Counted from the stretch's first letter, positions 18,670 to 27,892 are shown. The stretch: DNA of 64,000 nucleotides from Alcanivorax sp. 24 (GCF_004360225.1 NZ_SNUA01000017.1:26260-90259), one strand, 5' to 3'. Numbers and translations are program-made. Notes: generated by a model from the sequence alone, not told the origin.

Positions 18670-19806
18670 ATGAGTCCGATCAAAACAACACTGGCCGCCA
18701 TCACCGCGATCACCCTGTTCACCCTTTCCGGCTGTTCCGGCGAAGCCGGTAACGCCCCCGGCGCCGACACCGAGAAAAGCGCCGAAAAGTCCCAGGAAAC
18801 CTTCAACTGGAAAATGGTCAGCACCTGGAGCGACACCTCCAGCTCCGGTGAATACGAACAGGAGTTCGTTAATCTGGTGGACGAACTCAGCAATGGCCGC
18901 CTGAAAATCAAACGGTATTCGCAGGGCCAGCTGGTCAGCCCCACCCAAGTGCTCGACACGGTCAGCAAGGGCACCGTGCAGGCCGGCGGCGACTGGCCCA
19001 ACTACTGGTCCGGCAAGAATACCGCCTTCGACCTGCTTGGCTCTCACGTAATGGGCTTCAGCGGCTTTGATTTCTTCCAGTGGATCTACGCCGCCGGCGG
19101 CCTGGAGCAGTACAACCGCATCTACGGCCAGTTCAACACCGTCTACTTCCCGATCACCACCCTGGGCACCGAATCCGGCATCCGCTCCAACGTGCCGATC
19201 CGCGGACTGGAAGACTACAAAGGGCTGAAAGTGCGTATCGCCGGCCTGATCCAGACCCGGGTGATGACCGAACTGGGCGCGTCACCGGTGTCCATCGGTG
19301 TCTATGACGTTTACGAAGCATTGCAACGGGGCGTGGTGGACGCCGGCGAAGTGGGCGGCCCGGACTCCGACGAAATCCTGCACCTGCAGGACGTCACCAA
19401 ATACTGGTCCACCCCGGGCTGGCACCAGAGCGCGGCGGTCTACGGCATCGCCATTAATAAGGACGCCTGGAACGAACTGCCCGAGGACCTGCAAAACATC
19501 ATCGCCACCGCCAGCGAAGCGATCATGGCGCGCTCCACCGCCAACCGCAATTACGACGATGGCGTCGCCGCGCAGCGCTTCGAGGACGAATACGGCATCG
19601 AAGTAAACCAGATGCCGGACCAGGACCTGAAAACCATCGAAGGCATCGTCAACAAGGCGGTACGCGACATCGCCGCCAAGAACCCGGACTTCCAGGAAGT
19701 GCTGGAAAGCCAGCAAGCCTACCTCAAAGCCTACGCGCCCTACCGCCGCATGCAGGGCCCCTGGAGCTTCGGCACCAATGACCTCAACGGCTACCGGCTG
19801 GATTGA
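18670..19806 (+). CDS. TRAP transporter substrate-binding protein (DctP family)
   Basis: A 378-residue protein from the ATG at 18670, which has AGGAG upstream. The open frame runs far upstream only because the REP array lacks stops. The N terminus is a signal peptide with a lipobox-like LSGC, so it may be a lipoprotein. Typical DctP features follow: FNWKMVSTWSD, a KGLKVRIAGLIQTRVMTELGASPV segment split here as KGLKVRIAG and MTELGASPV, and EVGGPDSD. It would capture an organic acid and deliver it to the DctQM permease encoded next. The acyl-CoA enzymes just upstream suggest the substrate may feed that pathway; this is inference. Confidence 0.93.
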   Translation: MSPIKTTLAAITAITLFTLSGCSGEAGNAPGADTEKSAEKSQETFNWKMVSTWSDTSSSGEYEQEFVNLVDELSNGRLKIKRYSQGQLVSPTQVLDTVSKGTVQAGGDWPNYWSGKNTAFDLLGSHVMGFSGFDFFQWIYAAGGLEQYNRIYGQFNTVYFPITTLGTESGIRSNVPIRGLEDYKGLKVRIAGLIQTRVMTELGASPVSIGVYDVYEALQRGVVDAGEVGGPDSDEILHLQDVTKYWSTPGWHQSAAVYGIAINKDAWNELPEDLQNIIATASEAIMARSTANRNYDDGVAAQRFEDEYGIEVNQMPDQDLKTIEGIVNKAVRDIAAKNPDFQEVLESQQAYLKAYAPYRRMQGPWSFGTNDLNGYRLD

Positions 19807-19808
19807 TC

Positions 19809-20339
19809 ATGCAGGCCTTACGCCACCTCACCCGTATTCTCGACGGCATCAGCGACTGGGTCGGCCGCATCGGCGCCTGGTCGGTGCTGGCGATGATGCT
19901 GGTCACCGTGTTCGAAGTGGTCAGCCGCCGGGTCTTCAACGCCCCCGGCATCTGGGCCTTCGAGACCATCACCATGCTGTTCGGCTTTCACTTCATGATC
20001 GTCGCCGCCTACGCCCTGCTGCATCGCAGCATCGTCTCCGTGGACCTGCTCTACACCCACCTTGGCCGGCGCGCGCAAGCGCTGCTCAGCATCGTCAGCT
20101 ACCTGGTGCTGTTCTTCCCGTTCGTGATCACCGTGGCGGTCCACGGCATCGGCTTCACCGAGTATTCCTGGTCCATGGGTGAAACCAGCAACACCGCCTT
20201 CGCACCGCCGCTGTATCCATTCAAAGCAGTGATCCCGGTCTGCTTTACCCTGCTGGCGCTACAAGGCCTCTCGGAAACCCTCAAACACCTTCTGGTACTG
20301 ATCGAAGGCGGCGACCAACCGGAGGCGCAACATGAATGA
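19809..20339 (+). CDS. TRAP transporter small permease subunit (DctQ family)
   Basis: About 176 residues with four membrane segments. The first in-frame ATG is at 19809, three bases after the dctP stop; a TTG at 19803 would overlap it. The segment FEVVSRRVFNAPGIWAFE is typical of DctQ. It stabilises and works with the large permease whose gene overlaps its end by eight bases. Confidence 0.92.
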   Translation: MQALRHLTRILDGISDWVGRIGAWSVLAMMLVTVFEVVSRRVFNAPGIWAFETITMLFGFHFMIVAAYALLHRSIVSVDLLYTHLGRRAQALLSIVSYLVLFFPFVITVAVHGIGFTEYSWSMGETSNTAFAPPLYPFKAVIPVCFTLLALQGLSETLKHLLVLIEGGDQPEAQHE

Positions 20340-21654
20340 AGTCTGGATCATCGCCGGCATGTTCGCCGCGCTGCTGCTGGGCATCGCCAGCGGCCACCCG
20401 ATCGCCTTCGTGTTCGGCGGCATCGCCATGCTGTTCGGCCTCACCAGTTGGGGCACCGGCATCATCGACATTTTTGTCAGCGCCGTGTTCTCCACCATGA
20501 ACAACTACACCCTGGTGGCGATCCCGCTGTTCACCCTGATGGCCAACTTCCTGTCGCGATCGGCGGTGGCGGAAGGTCTGTTCGAATCCCTGCGCTACCT
20601 GCTGGGCCCGGTGCGCGGCGGTCTGGCCGTGGCGGTGATCGTGGTCTCCACCATCTTCGCCGCCACCACCGGCATCGTCGGTGCCTCGGTGGTGACCATG
20701 GGTCTGCTGGCCGCCCCGGTGCTGGAAAAATACGGCTACCGCAAGGAGATCTCCGCCGGGGTGATCACCGCCGGCGGCACCCTTGGCGTACTGATCCCGC
20801 CCAGCATCATGCTGATCGTCATGGGCAATGAAGCGGAGCTGTCGGTGGGCAAGCTGTTCCTGGCCGCTATCGTGCCAGGGCTGCTGTTGTCACTGTGCTA
20901 CGTGTTGTACGTGCTGGGGCTGTGCTGGCGCTACCCGGAACGGGGCCCCGCGCTCAGCGCGGAAGAAGCCGCCGCCATGCCGATTGCCAAACGCATCAGC
21001 GGCGCGCTGGTCAATCTGGTGCCGCCGGTGATTCTGGTGGCGGCGGTGCTCGGCTCGATCTTTTCCGGCTGGGCCACCCCCACCGAAGCCTCCGGCGTCG
21101 GCGCCTTTGTCGCCCTGCTGATGACCGTCGCCTACGGCCGCTTCAGCCTCACCATGCTCAAGGAATCGGTGCAGGAAACCGCCAAGATCACCGCCATGGC
21201 GATGGTCACCATCGTCGGCGCGGTGTGCTTCACCGCCCTGTTCCACAGCATGGACGGCGACCAGATCATCGTCGATTTCGTCAGCCATCTGAACCTGAAT
21301 AAATGGGGCGTGTACATGGTGATCATGCTGCTCACCTTCGTCCTCGGCGCCTTCATCGACTGGATCGCCATCGTGCTGATCCTGTTCCCGATCTTCCTGC
21401 CGCTGATCCGGCAATACGATCTGGACCCGCTGTGGGTGATCACCTGCGTGGCGGTGATGCTGCAGACCGCCTTCCTGACCCCGCCGGTGGGCGGCAGCCT
21501 GTTCTATTTCAAAGGCGTGGCGCCGCCGGGCATGCAATGGGGCCACATCCTGCGCGGCGCCCTGCCCTTCGTGGCAGTGATGCTGGTGGTCGTGGTATTG
21601 ATTTCCCTGTTCCCGCAACTGGTGCTGTGGCTGCCCGGGCAGGCGAAGTTCTGA
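20332..21654 (+). CDS. TRAP transporter large permease subunit (DctM family)
   Basis: A 440-residue integral membrane protein with about twelve hydrophobic segments. FAATTGIVGASVVTMG and GGTLGVLIPPSIMLIV are DctM signatures, and the C terminus has FLTPPVGGSLFYFKG. With DctQ it forms the sodium-driven permease. The gene overlaps dctQ by eight bases, so the three TRAP genes form one operon. A small GACCG/CGGTC hairpin overlaps the stop region but has no T run. Confidence 0.95.
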   Translation: MNEVWIIAGMFAALLLGIASGHPIAFVFGGIAMLFGLTSWGTGIIDIFVSAVFSTMNNYTLVAIPLFTLMANFLSRSAVAEGLFESLRYLLGPVRGGLAVAVIVVSTIFAATTGIVGASVVTMGLLAAPVLEKYGYRKEISAGVITAGGTLGVLIPPSIMLIVMGNEAELSVGKLFLAAIVPGLLLSLCYVLYVLGLCWRYPERGPALSAEEAAAMPIAKRISGALVNLVPPVILVAAVLGSIFSGWATPTEASGVGAFVALLMTVAYGRFSLTMLKESVQETAKITAMAMVTIVGAVCFTALFHSMDGDQIIVDFVSHLNLNKWGVYMVIMLLTFVLGAFIDWIAIVLILFPIFLPLIRQYDLDPLWVITCVAVMLQTAFLTPPVGGSLFYFKGVAPPGMQWGHILRGALPFVAVMLVVVVLISLFPQLVLWLPGQAKF

Positions 21655-21737
21655 CCGCTTCGGTCGCCACCAGGGAGGCTCCCGCATCGGCCTGTCAACC
21701 CCGCTGCAGGAGCCTGCCCTGCAGGCGAAATTTCTTT

Positions 21738-21773
21738 CATTCGCTTGCCAACAAGCTTGCCCCACAAGGGATC
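21738..21773. repeat. degenerate REP element
   Basis: A CTTGCCAACAAG hairpin flanked by ATTCG and CCCCACA lies between the convergent dctM gene and the small membrane protein gene. Confidence 0.7.
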
Positions 21774-22128
21774 AGCCGTTCCGACTGTGGTGGATATACA
21801 GATAAATCAAACCGATGGGCGCAATGAAAATCGCCAGAAACCAGCAGAACATCATGGTGACCAGCTTGAAGAACAGCAGCAGGAAGGCGTTCACCAGGAA
21901 CACGTTGTCGCCGAAGATGAACCCCACCACGCTCTCGTAAACGAAACGGGCATACGGATACAGCAGGGTATTGACCACACAGACCGCCACCACCGCCAGG
22001 GTGATCGGCCTGCCCGTCTCCATCGTCATGAAGATATAGATGGCGGGAAAGATCAGAGCGAATACGAAATGACGGAAATAGTACTGGAGATTAAGACCAC
22101 CAAAGGTCTTGGCAAGAACAGGATGCAT
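21772..22128 (-). CDS. small hydrophobic membrane protein, function unknown
   Basis: A 118-residue protein with three or four membrane segments (FVFALIFPAIYIFM, then two long hydrophobic stretches up to IAPIGLIYLYIHH). I do not recognise the family. It stands alone between the TRAP operon and the O-antigen ligase remnant. Codon use resembles the host, so it is probably a real gene. Confidence 0.7.
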   Translation of the reverse strand: MHPVLAKTFGGLNLQYYFRHFVFALIFPAIYIFMTMETGRPITLAVVAVCVVNTLLYPYARFVYESVVGFIFGDNVFLVNAFLLLFFKLVTMMFCWFLAIFIAPIGLIYLYIHHSRNG

Positions 22129-22226
22129 GATAGTCCCTTACAACACGCCTGAAGCACATAAGTCCGCGGAAAATAACGCACGCATGATATAGCCACGCCC
22201 CACGGACGACAACAGGCGCCCACGGA

Positions 22227-22448
22227 TTACGCCACAAAGCCGGATAACCCGCGCACATCCCGCAACAGGTACTGCGTCAACCCGAAGCCGATGAACGCCA
22301 CCATCACGATCCCCCCGGACAAGGCCTGCGCCTGGCCCTGAATATCCTTACGACGTCGCAAGTGTGTAGCAAACAGGACGAGCGGCACGCCATACAGCAG
22401 CAATAACGAAACCAGCCCCACCAGACCACGGCGGGCAGCGGTATCGAC
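22227..22448 (-). pseudogene. 3' fragment of a duplicated O-antigen ligase gene
   Basis: The translated fragment (DTAARRGLVGLVSLLLLYG, then the LRRRKDIQG and FIGFGLTQYLLRDVRGLSG segments) is a near copy of the end of the intact ligase at 23054-24361. Similarity stops abruptly at about 22448, where the intact gene continues upstream, and the fragment ends early after SGF. An IS110-family remnant follows on the other side of the breakpoint. The picture is a duplicated ligase locus broken by insertion and deletion. Confidence 0.88.
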
Positions 22449-22513
22449 CTATGCCAACACCTCAATGCCCTTACGGTCCACCAGATTCAACAACTTCAAC
22501 GACGGTCCGTTAG

Positions 22514-22906
22514 GGCTTTCAGGCTCAGGTCCAGCGATGCGACGCGATCAACGGGGTCGGTGAGATCACCGCCACTGCCTTGGTCATGGCCTTCCTGAGA
22601 GGGGACTTCAAGAATAGCGATGCCTTCGTGGCCTTCCTGGGGCTGGATGTCCGGGTTCGTGACTCCGGCAAACTCAGAGGCAAGCGTAAGCTGACCAAGC
22701 AAGGGGATACGGAGGTCAGGCGACTGCTGCATTGTGCCGCCATGAGCGCCTCTCGACATCCGGTCTGGCCCGCCTTCTATCGGCGCTATCGGGACCGGGG
22801 ACTGCACACCACGCAAGCCTTGGTCATCCTGGCCCGGAAGATCGCCCGCACCGCCTTCGCCCTGATGAAACAGCAACAAGAATATTGCCCCGCAAAGCTC
22901 TTTTAA
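22514..22906 (+). pseudogene. IS110-family transposase remnant (C-terminal part)
   Basis: The open frame from a stop codon at 22511 encodes about 130 residues: INGVGEITATALVMAFLRGD, DAFVAFLGL, SGKLRGKRKLTKQGD and EVRRLLHCAAMSA. This matches the transposase_20 part of IS110 elements, which follows the DEDD catalytic part. That N-terminal part is absent, so the element is dead. It sits between the truncated ligase copy and the REP element before the intact ligase. Confidence 0.88.
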
Positions 22907-22924
22907 GGGGTGCGGGGCACCATG

Positions 22925-23050
22925 GAATCTCCCACGGATTATGTAACGAAGCCGCTGTGGGAGCTGCCTTGGCAGCGAATTATTTCCCCTGCCGTTAACA
23001 ATTCGCTTTCCAGCAGAGCGCCGCCCGGCAATCTTCCCACAGCGGCTCCG
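22925..23050. repeat. REP element copy A of a 97-bp direct repeat
   Basis: Positions 22948-23044 match 27893-27989 over 97 bases in the same orientation with only a few mismatches. It contains the hairpin GCTGCC-TT-GGCAGC and a variant hairpin interrupted by GAGCGCCGCCCGG. Confidence 0.9.
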
Positions 23051-23053
23051 CAC

Positions 23054-24361
23054 TCAGGCCTGAACCCCTTTTCCCCCACCCCCCGGCGTCGCCTTCAACA
23101 AACACCAGCACGCCGTCAGCATCCCGAGAAAGCCGGACAGCCCACGCACATCCCGCAACAGGGACTGCGTCAGCCCGAAGCCGATGAATGCCACCACCAC
23201 GATCAAACCCGACACGGCCAGGGCCCGGCCCTGAATATCCTTGCGTCGCCGTAAATGCCTGGCGAATAACACGATGGGGACGCCATAGAGCAATAAAAGG
23301 GAAATCAGCCCCACCAGGCCACGGCGAGCGGCGGTATCGATCAGATCGTTGTGCAGTTGGTCGTAACGGCTGATACCCCGGTTATAGAGACCTTTCGCCA
23401 CCCACTGGTCCCGCTGATCTTCAAGTCGCCCTTCTCCCCAACCCAGAACAGGCTTCTCGCTGAAGAGCCGCGCCCCGGCACGCCACATCTCCAGCCGCAC
23501 CCCGACAGAGGAATAGGTGTCCCCTTCCGCGTACTCTTCCAGGTTTTCCACAGCCTCGGCAACCCGCTCCTGAACGCCGGCCTTGGGGACCAGAGAGGCG
23601 CCGATAACAACAACGGCCAACGCCACCACCACCGGCACCACTTTCCGGGCCGGTAACGAGTCCCAGAAAGCCACATACAGCAACCAGAGCAGCACCGGAA
23701 AAACGATCCAGCTACCGCGAGTGCCGGACAAAACCGACGCCGCCAACCCCGCCACCACGGCGAGCAGGAAAAAACCGCGAATCAGCCACTCCCGGGCATT
23801 GCGGACACGGCCCCGCCGAGCCAGGAACGCCACCATGGTCAACGTCGCCAGCAGCAGGGAGAGATTACCGAACGGAATAGCGTTAATGCCGTTGCTGGCA
23901 CGGCCCAAACCCAGCCCCCAACGCTCGTAGGCAGCGATCCCGCCAGCAATCAGGCTACCTGCCGCCACCCCATACCAAAGAGCGGAAACCGCCGGAGGCC
24001 AGCGACGCCAACCCAGCCACACCACAGCGGCAACCAAAGGCCATAACGGTAAATACAGCCCCTGGTTCTCCTCGCCCACCGGCCATTTACCTGTGCGGGC
24101 GACATCGAGACACCAAAGCGCGGTAAACAACGCCAGAACAGCGAGGCAATACCCGTCCTCCCGATCGAGAGGCCGCCACAAGGAACGTCTTGCCGCCAAG
24201 GCCAGACTACCCAGAACCAACACCGCGGCCGTCAGCGGCAACACATAATACGCAGGGTGAAAAGCGATCAGAAAAGCGAGAAAGGCGGCCAAAAGGCCAG
24301 AGAAGATCATCGGCGGGGAGAAGGGGGTCGAGCGGGTGGGAGTGGAAACCGTTTCAAGCAT
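23054..24361 (-). CDS. O-antigen ligase / Wzy-type polymerase family membrane protein
   Basis: A 435-residue protein with about ten to twelve membrane segments. The large periplasmic loop between the later helices contains the GTRGSW and GWGEGRLEDQ motifs, then YDQLHNDLIDTAARRG with the conserved histidine of the Wzy_C family. These enzymes join a lipid-linked glycan to an acceptor, or polymerise it. Since a separate Wzy-like protein lies in the main operon, this one is more likely the ligase (WaaL type). A broken second copy lies just downstream at 22.2-22.4 kb. Confidence 0.88.
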   Translation of the reverse strand: MLETVSTPTRSTPFSPPMIFSGLLAAFLAFLIAFHPAYYVLPLTAAVLVLGSLALAARRSLWRPLDREDGYCLAVLALFTALWCLDVARTGKWPVGEENQGLYLPLWPLVAAVVWLGWRRWPPAVSALWYGVAAGSLIAGGIAAYERWGLGLGRASNGINAIPFGNLSLLLATLTMVAFLARRGRVRNAREWLIRGFFLLAVVAGLAASVLSGTRGSWIVFPVLLWLLYVAFWDSLPARKVVPVVVALAVVVIGASLVPKAGVQERVAEAVENLEEYAEGDTYSSVGVRLEMWRAGARLFSEKPVLGWGEGRLEDQRDQWVAKGLYNRGISRYDQLHNDLIDTAARRGLVGLISLLLLYGVPIVLFARHLRRRKDIQGRALAVSGLIVVVAFIGFGLTQSLLRDVRGLSGFLGMLTACWCLLKATPGGGGKGVQA

Positions 24362-24575
24362 GCTACCTCACAGTCCATTATGAGCACGCCGCAGCCCCCT
24401 GCTACAGCCTGACCAATCAATGTGGGATACCCCGTGTACCCGGCAAGTGTTCAAACTAACACGCGGCCCGGTATGGAACGGACTGAATAGTTCACATTTT
24501 GACGGCCATTTAACGTCGTTAAACAATTCCCGTACAGGCGTATTTAAGCCAGCCCTGCTGGCGAATCCTTTGCCC

Positions 24576-24644
24576 GGCGTTGGTACATTCGCCCGCGGGC
24601 AGGCTCCCACAGCGGCTTCGTGGCATGGCCCGTGGGAACCAGCC
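24576..24644. repeat. 69-bp REP direct repeat, left copy
   Basis: These 69 bases match 26608-26676 in the same orientation with three mismatches. The two copies bracket the two-gene cassette at 24666-26458. The repeat includes GGCTCCCACAGCGGCTTCG and ends in CGTGGGAACCAGCC. The rest of 24362-24575 holds no feature I can name. Confidence 0.9.
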
Positions 24645-24665
24645 CTCCAAGCTGAAAACACCGGG

Positions 24666-26027
24666 CTATGCAAGCGTTACCGTAGGGCGGTAAGGCCAGG
24701 CGCCGTTACCATCGGAAAAATCATCCGTTTCAATAAGATGGTTATTTGCCAGCAAGTTGGTAACCGTGGTTGTGCTGACGTCGAAGTACTCCGCCGCATC
24801 CTCAACGGACGACTCTGAGTAATCGTCCTGCATAAACGCTTTTGCCCCCTCGATTGGGCATAACAGTTCCGCGGCAAAAGCGCGCTGATACTTTTGCCGA
24901 AACGTGCTCAGATCCGAAGAGACGAGCCACCCGTCTCCGCGTTGTTGGAACATACAGTCCGCGAGAAAGCGAGCGTATTCAAAGCGTCGGGCCACGGGAT
25001 GCCTCTTACGCGGCATGAAACGCATTACGCCCTGACGCTGCGGGATCGCCACCGATACCTTTGATGTGTTTTCCGGCGTGTAACCTTCAACGGCTTTAGC
25101 GCTAATACCCAAAGCAGAAAACAGTTTCTCGTTGGACAGTGGCTCCAAGTCCCATCCAAAATAATCCCGCATGCTTCTCGCATCCTGAACCGCTGGCATC
25201 CAGGGTGCATGACTCTCTCCGACAGCGTTTGGGGCCACAAACTCAGGAATATTCGGACTGCCTTCCATTCCCTTTAATAAAGAGAAGAGTTCGATCTCCT
25301 TCTCCTGGCGCGAGTCGAATTCCTTGCCCCTTGCCAAAGCGGATATCAACTCGGACAAGGACTCCTCACCCACCTCATCCGCCATACGGACCATCGTTTG
25401 CAAGAGCTGTTGGGGGCATTCTTCCGGGTCATAACCCATCATGGCCTCAAAGATGCGTAACCGCGCAATCTCCGGATCAGCGAGTTCGTCCCTGACATGC
25501 ATCCAAAGCGTTGCAAGCTCGGTATCGGTACAGCCACAATCACGTAACCGGCTCAGCACCGCATCGATAAAAGCCGAAATTTCCTTACGAAAATCAGCCA
25601 TTGGCACAAAAGAAGGAAAGCGCGAACCATTCAGATACCGAATCGATTGCTCAGTATCATCACCCGATGGTGAAGACCAAACGTGTATACCTTCACCATC
25701 CGCCGCAAACATGACCGTAGGCCACACATAACCCTGATTAGCGGCAGCCAACTCATGCGCCATACGCCAGGACACCGACGGGCGCACCCCCTTACCCGGG
25801 TGCGGTTCATGCAGCAAACGCCACCATGAAGAAGCAAACCAGAGGGCCAACGGGTACAACGACACCAGCACATCGTCCTTAACCGTGCGCGACCAGCTGT
25901 CTTCATTACGTGTCAGGGAGTAACCATTAACGGCTAACGACAATCGCGCCATGGTGTGATACGACTCAGCACTATCATTACCCGCGGCTTCCCATTGAAA
26001 GCCCAATTTCAGGCACTTGTTGGTCAT
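24666..26027 (-). CDS. large protein with a degenerate ImmA/IrrE-like C-terminal domain, function unknown
   Basis: A 453-residue protein from the ATG at 26027, whose A overlaps the preceding gene's stop as TAATG. The N-terminal half is unrecognised but has conserved-looking LWFASSWWRLLHEP and WRMAHELAAANQGYVWP segments. The C-terminal 110 residues look like an ImmA/IrrE peptidase: RRFEYARFLAD where FxxAHELGH is expected, then QRAFAAELLCP (the usual FAAxLLMP), then the helix-turn-helix-like EDAAEYFDVSTTTVTNLL. The HExxH zinc site is absent, so proteolysis is unlikely. With its small partner it forms a two-gene unit bracketed by REP repeats. A regulatory, stress or defence role is possible but unproven. 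Confidence 0.75.
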   Translation of the reverse strand: MTNKCLKLGFQWEAAGNDSAESYHTMARLSLAVNGYSLTRNEDSWSRTVKDDVLVSLYPLALWFASSWWRLLHEPHPGKGVRPSVSWRMAHELAAANQGYVWPTVMFAADGEGIHVWSSPSGDDTEQSIRYLNGSRFPSFVPMADFRKEISAFIDAVLSRLRDCGCTDTELATLWMHVRDELADPEIARLRIFEAMMGYDPEECPQQLLQTMVRMADEVGEESLSELISALARGKEFDSRQEKEIELFSLLKGMEGSPNIPEFVAPNAVGESHAPWMPAVQDARSMRDYFGWDLEPLSNEKLFSALGISAKAVEGYTPENTSKVSVAIPQRQGVMRFMPRKRHPVARRFEYARFLADCMFQQRGDGWLVSSDLSTFRQKYQRAFAAELLCPIEGAKAFMQDDYSESSVEDAAEYFDVSTTTVTNLLANNHLIETDDFSDGNGAWPYRPTVTLA

Positions 26028-26458
26028 TATCGCCGAGCCTCCCATTCCATCATCACAAGCTCGGCAAAAGGGTCCGTCGGCGGCATGGGGTATCCGTGAT
26101 AGGCTCCAGTCTCCCGATTTTCCAATTGCGCCTCCAGCGCTACGCCATCGTCGGCAACGGCCCAAATATTTTGGGGCCAACCATTATTGGACTGCAGGCT
26201 TACCAAACCGCGCCTGACACCTTCCTTCAATAACTCGCCAGCCACGGCCTTTTCGAAGAGAGCCGCTGTATCACACAATGACTTGCCGGGCCGCGGGCCA
26301 GCAGGCGGGCTTAAGCCGAAATCGCCTGGGTTCCTCTTGTGCACAGGGTTACCGCAATAGACCACCCTATCGCTCAGAGACACTAGATCCATTCCCTCCA
26401 GTTCTTCCAACGAGCGGATTCTTCGCTTGCTGTTAAACCGTCCCCTACGAGCTTGCAT
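26027..26458 (-). CDS. small partner protein of unknown function (GNPVHKRNPGDFGL motif)
   Basis: A 143-residue protein from the ATG at 26458; a GTG at 26467 is also possible. I do not recognise the family. It has a striking polar motif, VVYCGNPVHKRNPGDFGL, followed by a proline-rich PPAGPRPGKSLCD with a second cysteine, then WPQNIWAV and EAQLENRETGAYHGYP. The density of Cys, His, Asn and Asp suggests an enzyme or metal site. Its stop shares bases with the next start, so expression of the pair is coupled. Confidence 0.75.
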   Translation of the reverse strand: MQARRGRFNSKRRIRSLEELEGMDLVSLSDRVVYCGNPVHKRNPGDFGLSPPAGPRPGKSLCDTAALFEKAVAGELLKEGVRRGLVSLQSNNGWPQNIWAVADDGVALEAQLENRETGAYHGYPMPPTDPFAELVMMEWEARR

Positions 26459-26607
26459 GACTTGCACTCGAAAAGATTAGAAAATCAACGGATTAACGGC
26501 ATCTTCACCGCCCCGCTTCAGGCTGTCAACCTACCCCTCGCCTGGGAAGCAGCGGTCAGCCCACGGGCCCCTTGCCCTGTCATCCGAATGTTCCAAACAG
26601 GCCGTAC

Positions 26608-26692
26608 GGCGTTGGCACATTCGCCTGCGGGCAGGCTCCCACAGCGGCTTCGTGGCATGGTCCGTGGGAACCAGCCTGCTGGCGAACGGCCT
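26608..26692. repeat. 69-bp REP direct repeat, right copy
   Basis: Positions 26608-26676 repeat 24576-24644 with three mismatches. A CCAGCC-TG-CTGGCGAA hairpin extends it to 26690, directly next to the aminotransferase stop codon. Confidence 0.9.
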
Positions 26693-27868
26693 CTAAGCCG
26701 AAGCTTCCGCCATCACCGCCCGAAGCGTCTCGCAAGTCTTATCGATATGCGCCTGCTCCAGAGTGGGATGCACCAGGAACATCAAGCTGGTCTCCCCCAG
26801 CGCCTTCGCTACCGGCAAACGTTCCCGCGGCGCCAGATCGAGGTCCTGGAAGCACTTCTCCAAATAGACTTCCGAGCAAGAACCGGAGAAACAAGGCACC
26901 CCACGAGCAACTATCTCATTCATGATGCGGTCCCGGTCCCAGCCTGAGGCCAGTTTCTCCGGCCGCACAAACACATAGCATTTGTAACCGGCATGCCCGG
27001 CTTCGGCGGGAATCTCCGGCACACGCAAAGCAGGGATGTCACCGGCGGTTTGCCAGATCGCCTGGGAATGGGCCAGACGTTGGCGGGTCCACTCCGGCAT
27101 GCGCTTTAGTTGAATCCGCCCAATGGCCGCCTGCATTTCCATCATGCGCCAATTGGTGCCCACACTCTCATGCAACCAACGGAAGCCAGGTGGGTGGTCG
27201 CGCTCATATACCGCATCCCAGCTCTTGCCATGGTCTTTGAAGCTCCACATGCGGGACCAAAGGTCGCGGTCATTCACGGTAACCATGCCGCCTTCCCCGC
27301 CGGTGGTCATGATCTTGTCCTGGCAGAAGGACCAGCAACTCACATGGCCCAGGCCACCCACCGGGCGCCCTTTCCAGGTAGCACCATGGGCCTGGGCGCA
27401 GTCTTCAATAACATAGAAGCCGTGCTCTTCGGCCAGAGCCATCATGGCACCCATATCGCTGGGCCAACCGGCCAGGTGCACACAGATAACGGCTTTGGTA
27501 CGCGGCGTCACCACCTTGGCGACGGTTTCAGCGGTGATGTTCTGAGTATCCGGATCCACATCGGCAAATACCGGTGTCGCCCCGGCATTGATCACCGCGG
27601 TTGCGGAGGCCAGGAAAGTACGTGGCGTCACCACCACTTCATCGCCAGGCCCAATGCCCAGCCCCTGCAGCGCCAGATCCAGCGCCACGGTGCCATTGGC
27701 CACGGCGATGGCGTATTCCGTGCCGGCAAAGGCAGCGAATTCCTTCTCGAACTCGCGGCACTCCTGGCCAGTCCAGTAGTTCACTTTGTTGGACAGCAGC
27801 ACACGCTGTACTGCCTCCGCTTCCTCCTGGGTAAAGGAAGGCCAGGGGGGAAAAGGTCCATTCAGCAT
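26693..27868 (-). CDS. DegT/DnrJ/EryC1/StrS-family sugar aminotransferase (PglE-like)
   Basis: A 391-residue PLP enzyme. The PLP lysine is K185 in SFCQDKIMTTGGEGG. VIEDCAQAHGA carries the aspartate that binds the pyridine nitrogen, and NGTVALDLAL and TPRTFLASA complete the fold. These enzymes aminate UDP-4-keto-6-deoxy-HexNAc sugars. Together with the PglF-type dehydratase at 7.4 kb, the PglD-type acetyltransferase at 30.7 kb and the PglC-like domain at 31.3 kb it could supply a bacillosamine-type sugar. A REP element lies just before its start. Confidence 0.92.
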   Translation of the reverse strand: MLNGPFPPWPSFTQEEAEAVQRVLLSNKVNYWTGQECREFEKEFAAFAGTEYAIAVANGTVALDLALQGLGIGPGDEVVVTPRTFLASATAVINAGATPVFADVDPDTQNITAETVAKVVTPRTKAVICVHLAGWPSDMGAMMALAEEHGFYVIEDCAQAHGATWKGRPVGGLGHVSCWSFCQDKIMTTGGEGGMVTVNDRDLWSRMWSFKDHGKSWDAVYERDHPPGFRWLHESVGTNWRMMEMQAAIGRIQLKRMPEWTRQRLAHSQAIWQTAGDIPALRVPEIPAEAGHAGYKCYVFVRPEKLASGWDRDRIMNEIVARGVPCFSGSCSEVYLEKCFQDLDLAPRERLPVAKALGETSLMFLVHPTLEQAHIDKTCETLRAVMAEASA

Positions 27869-27892
27869 AATTTATCCAAAGATTCGTTAAAT

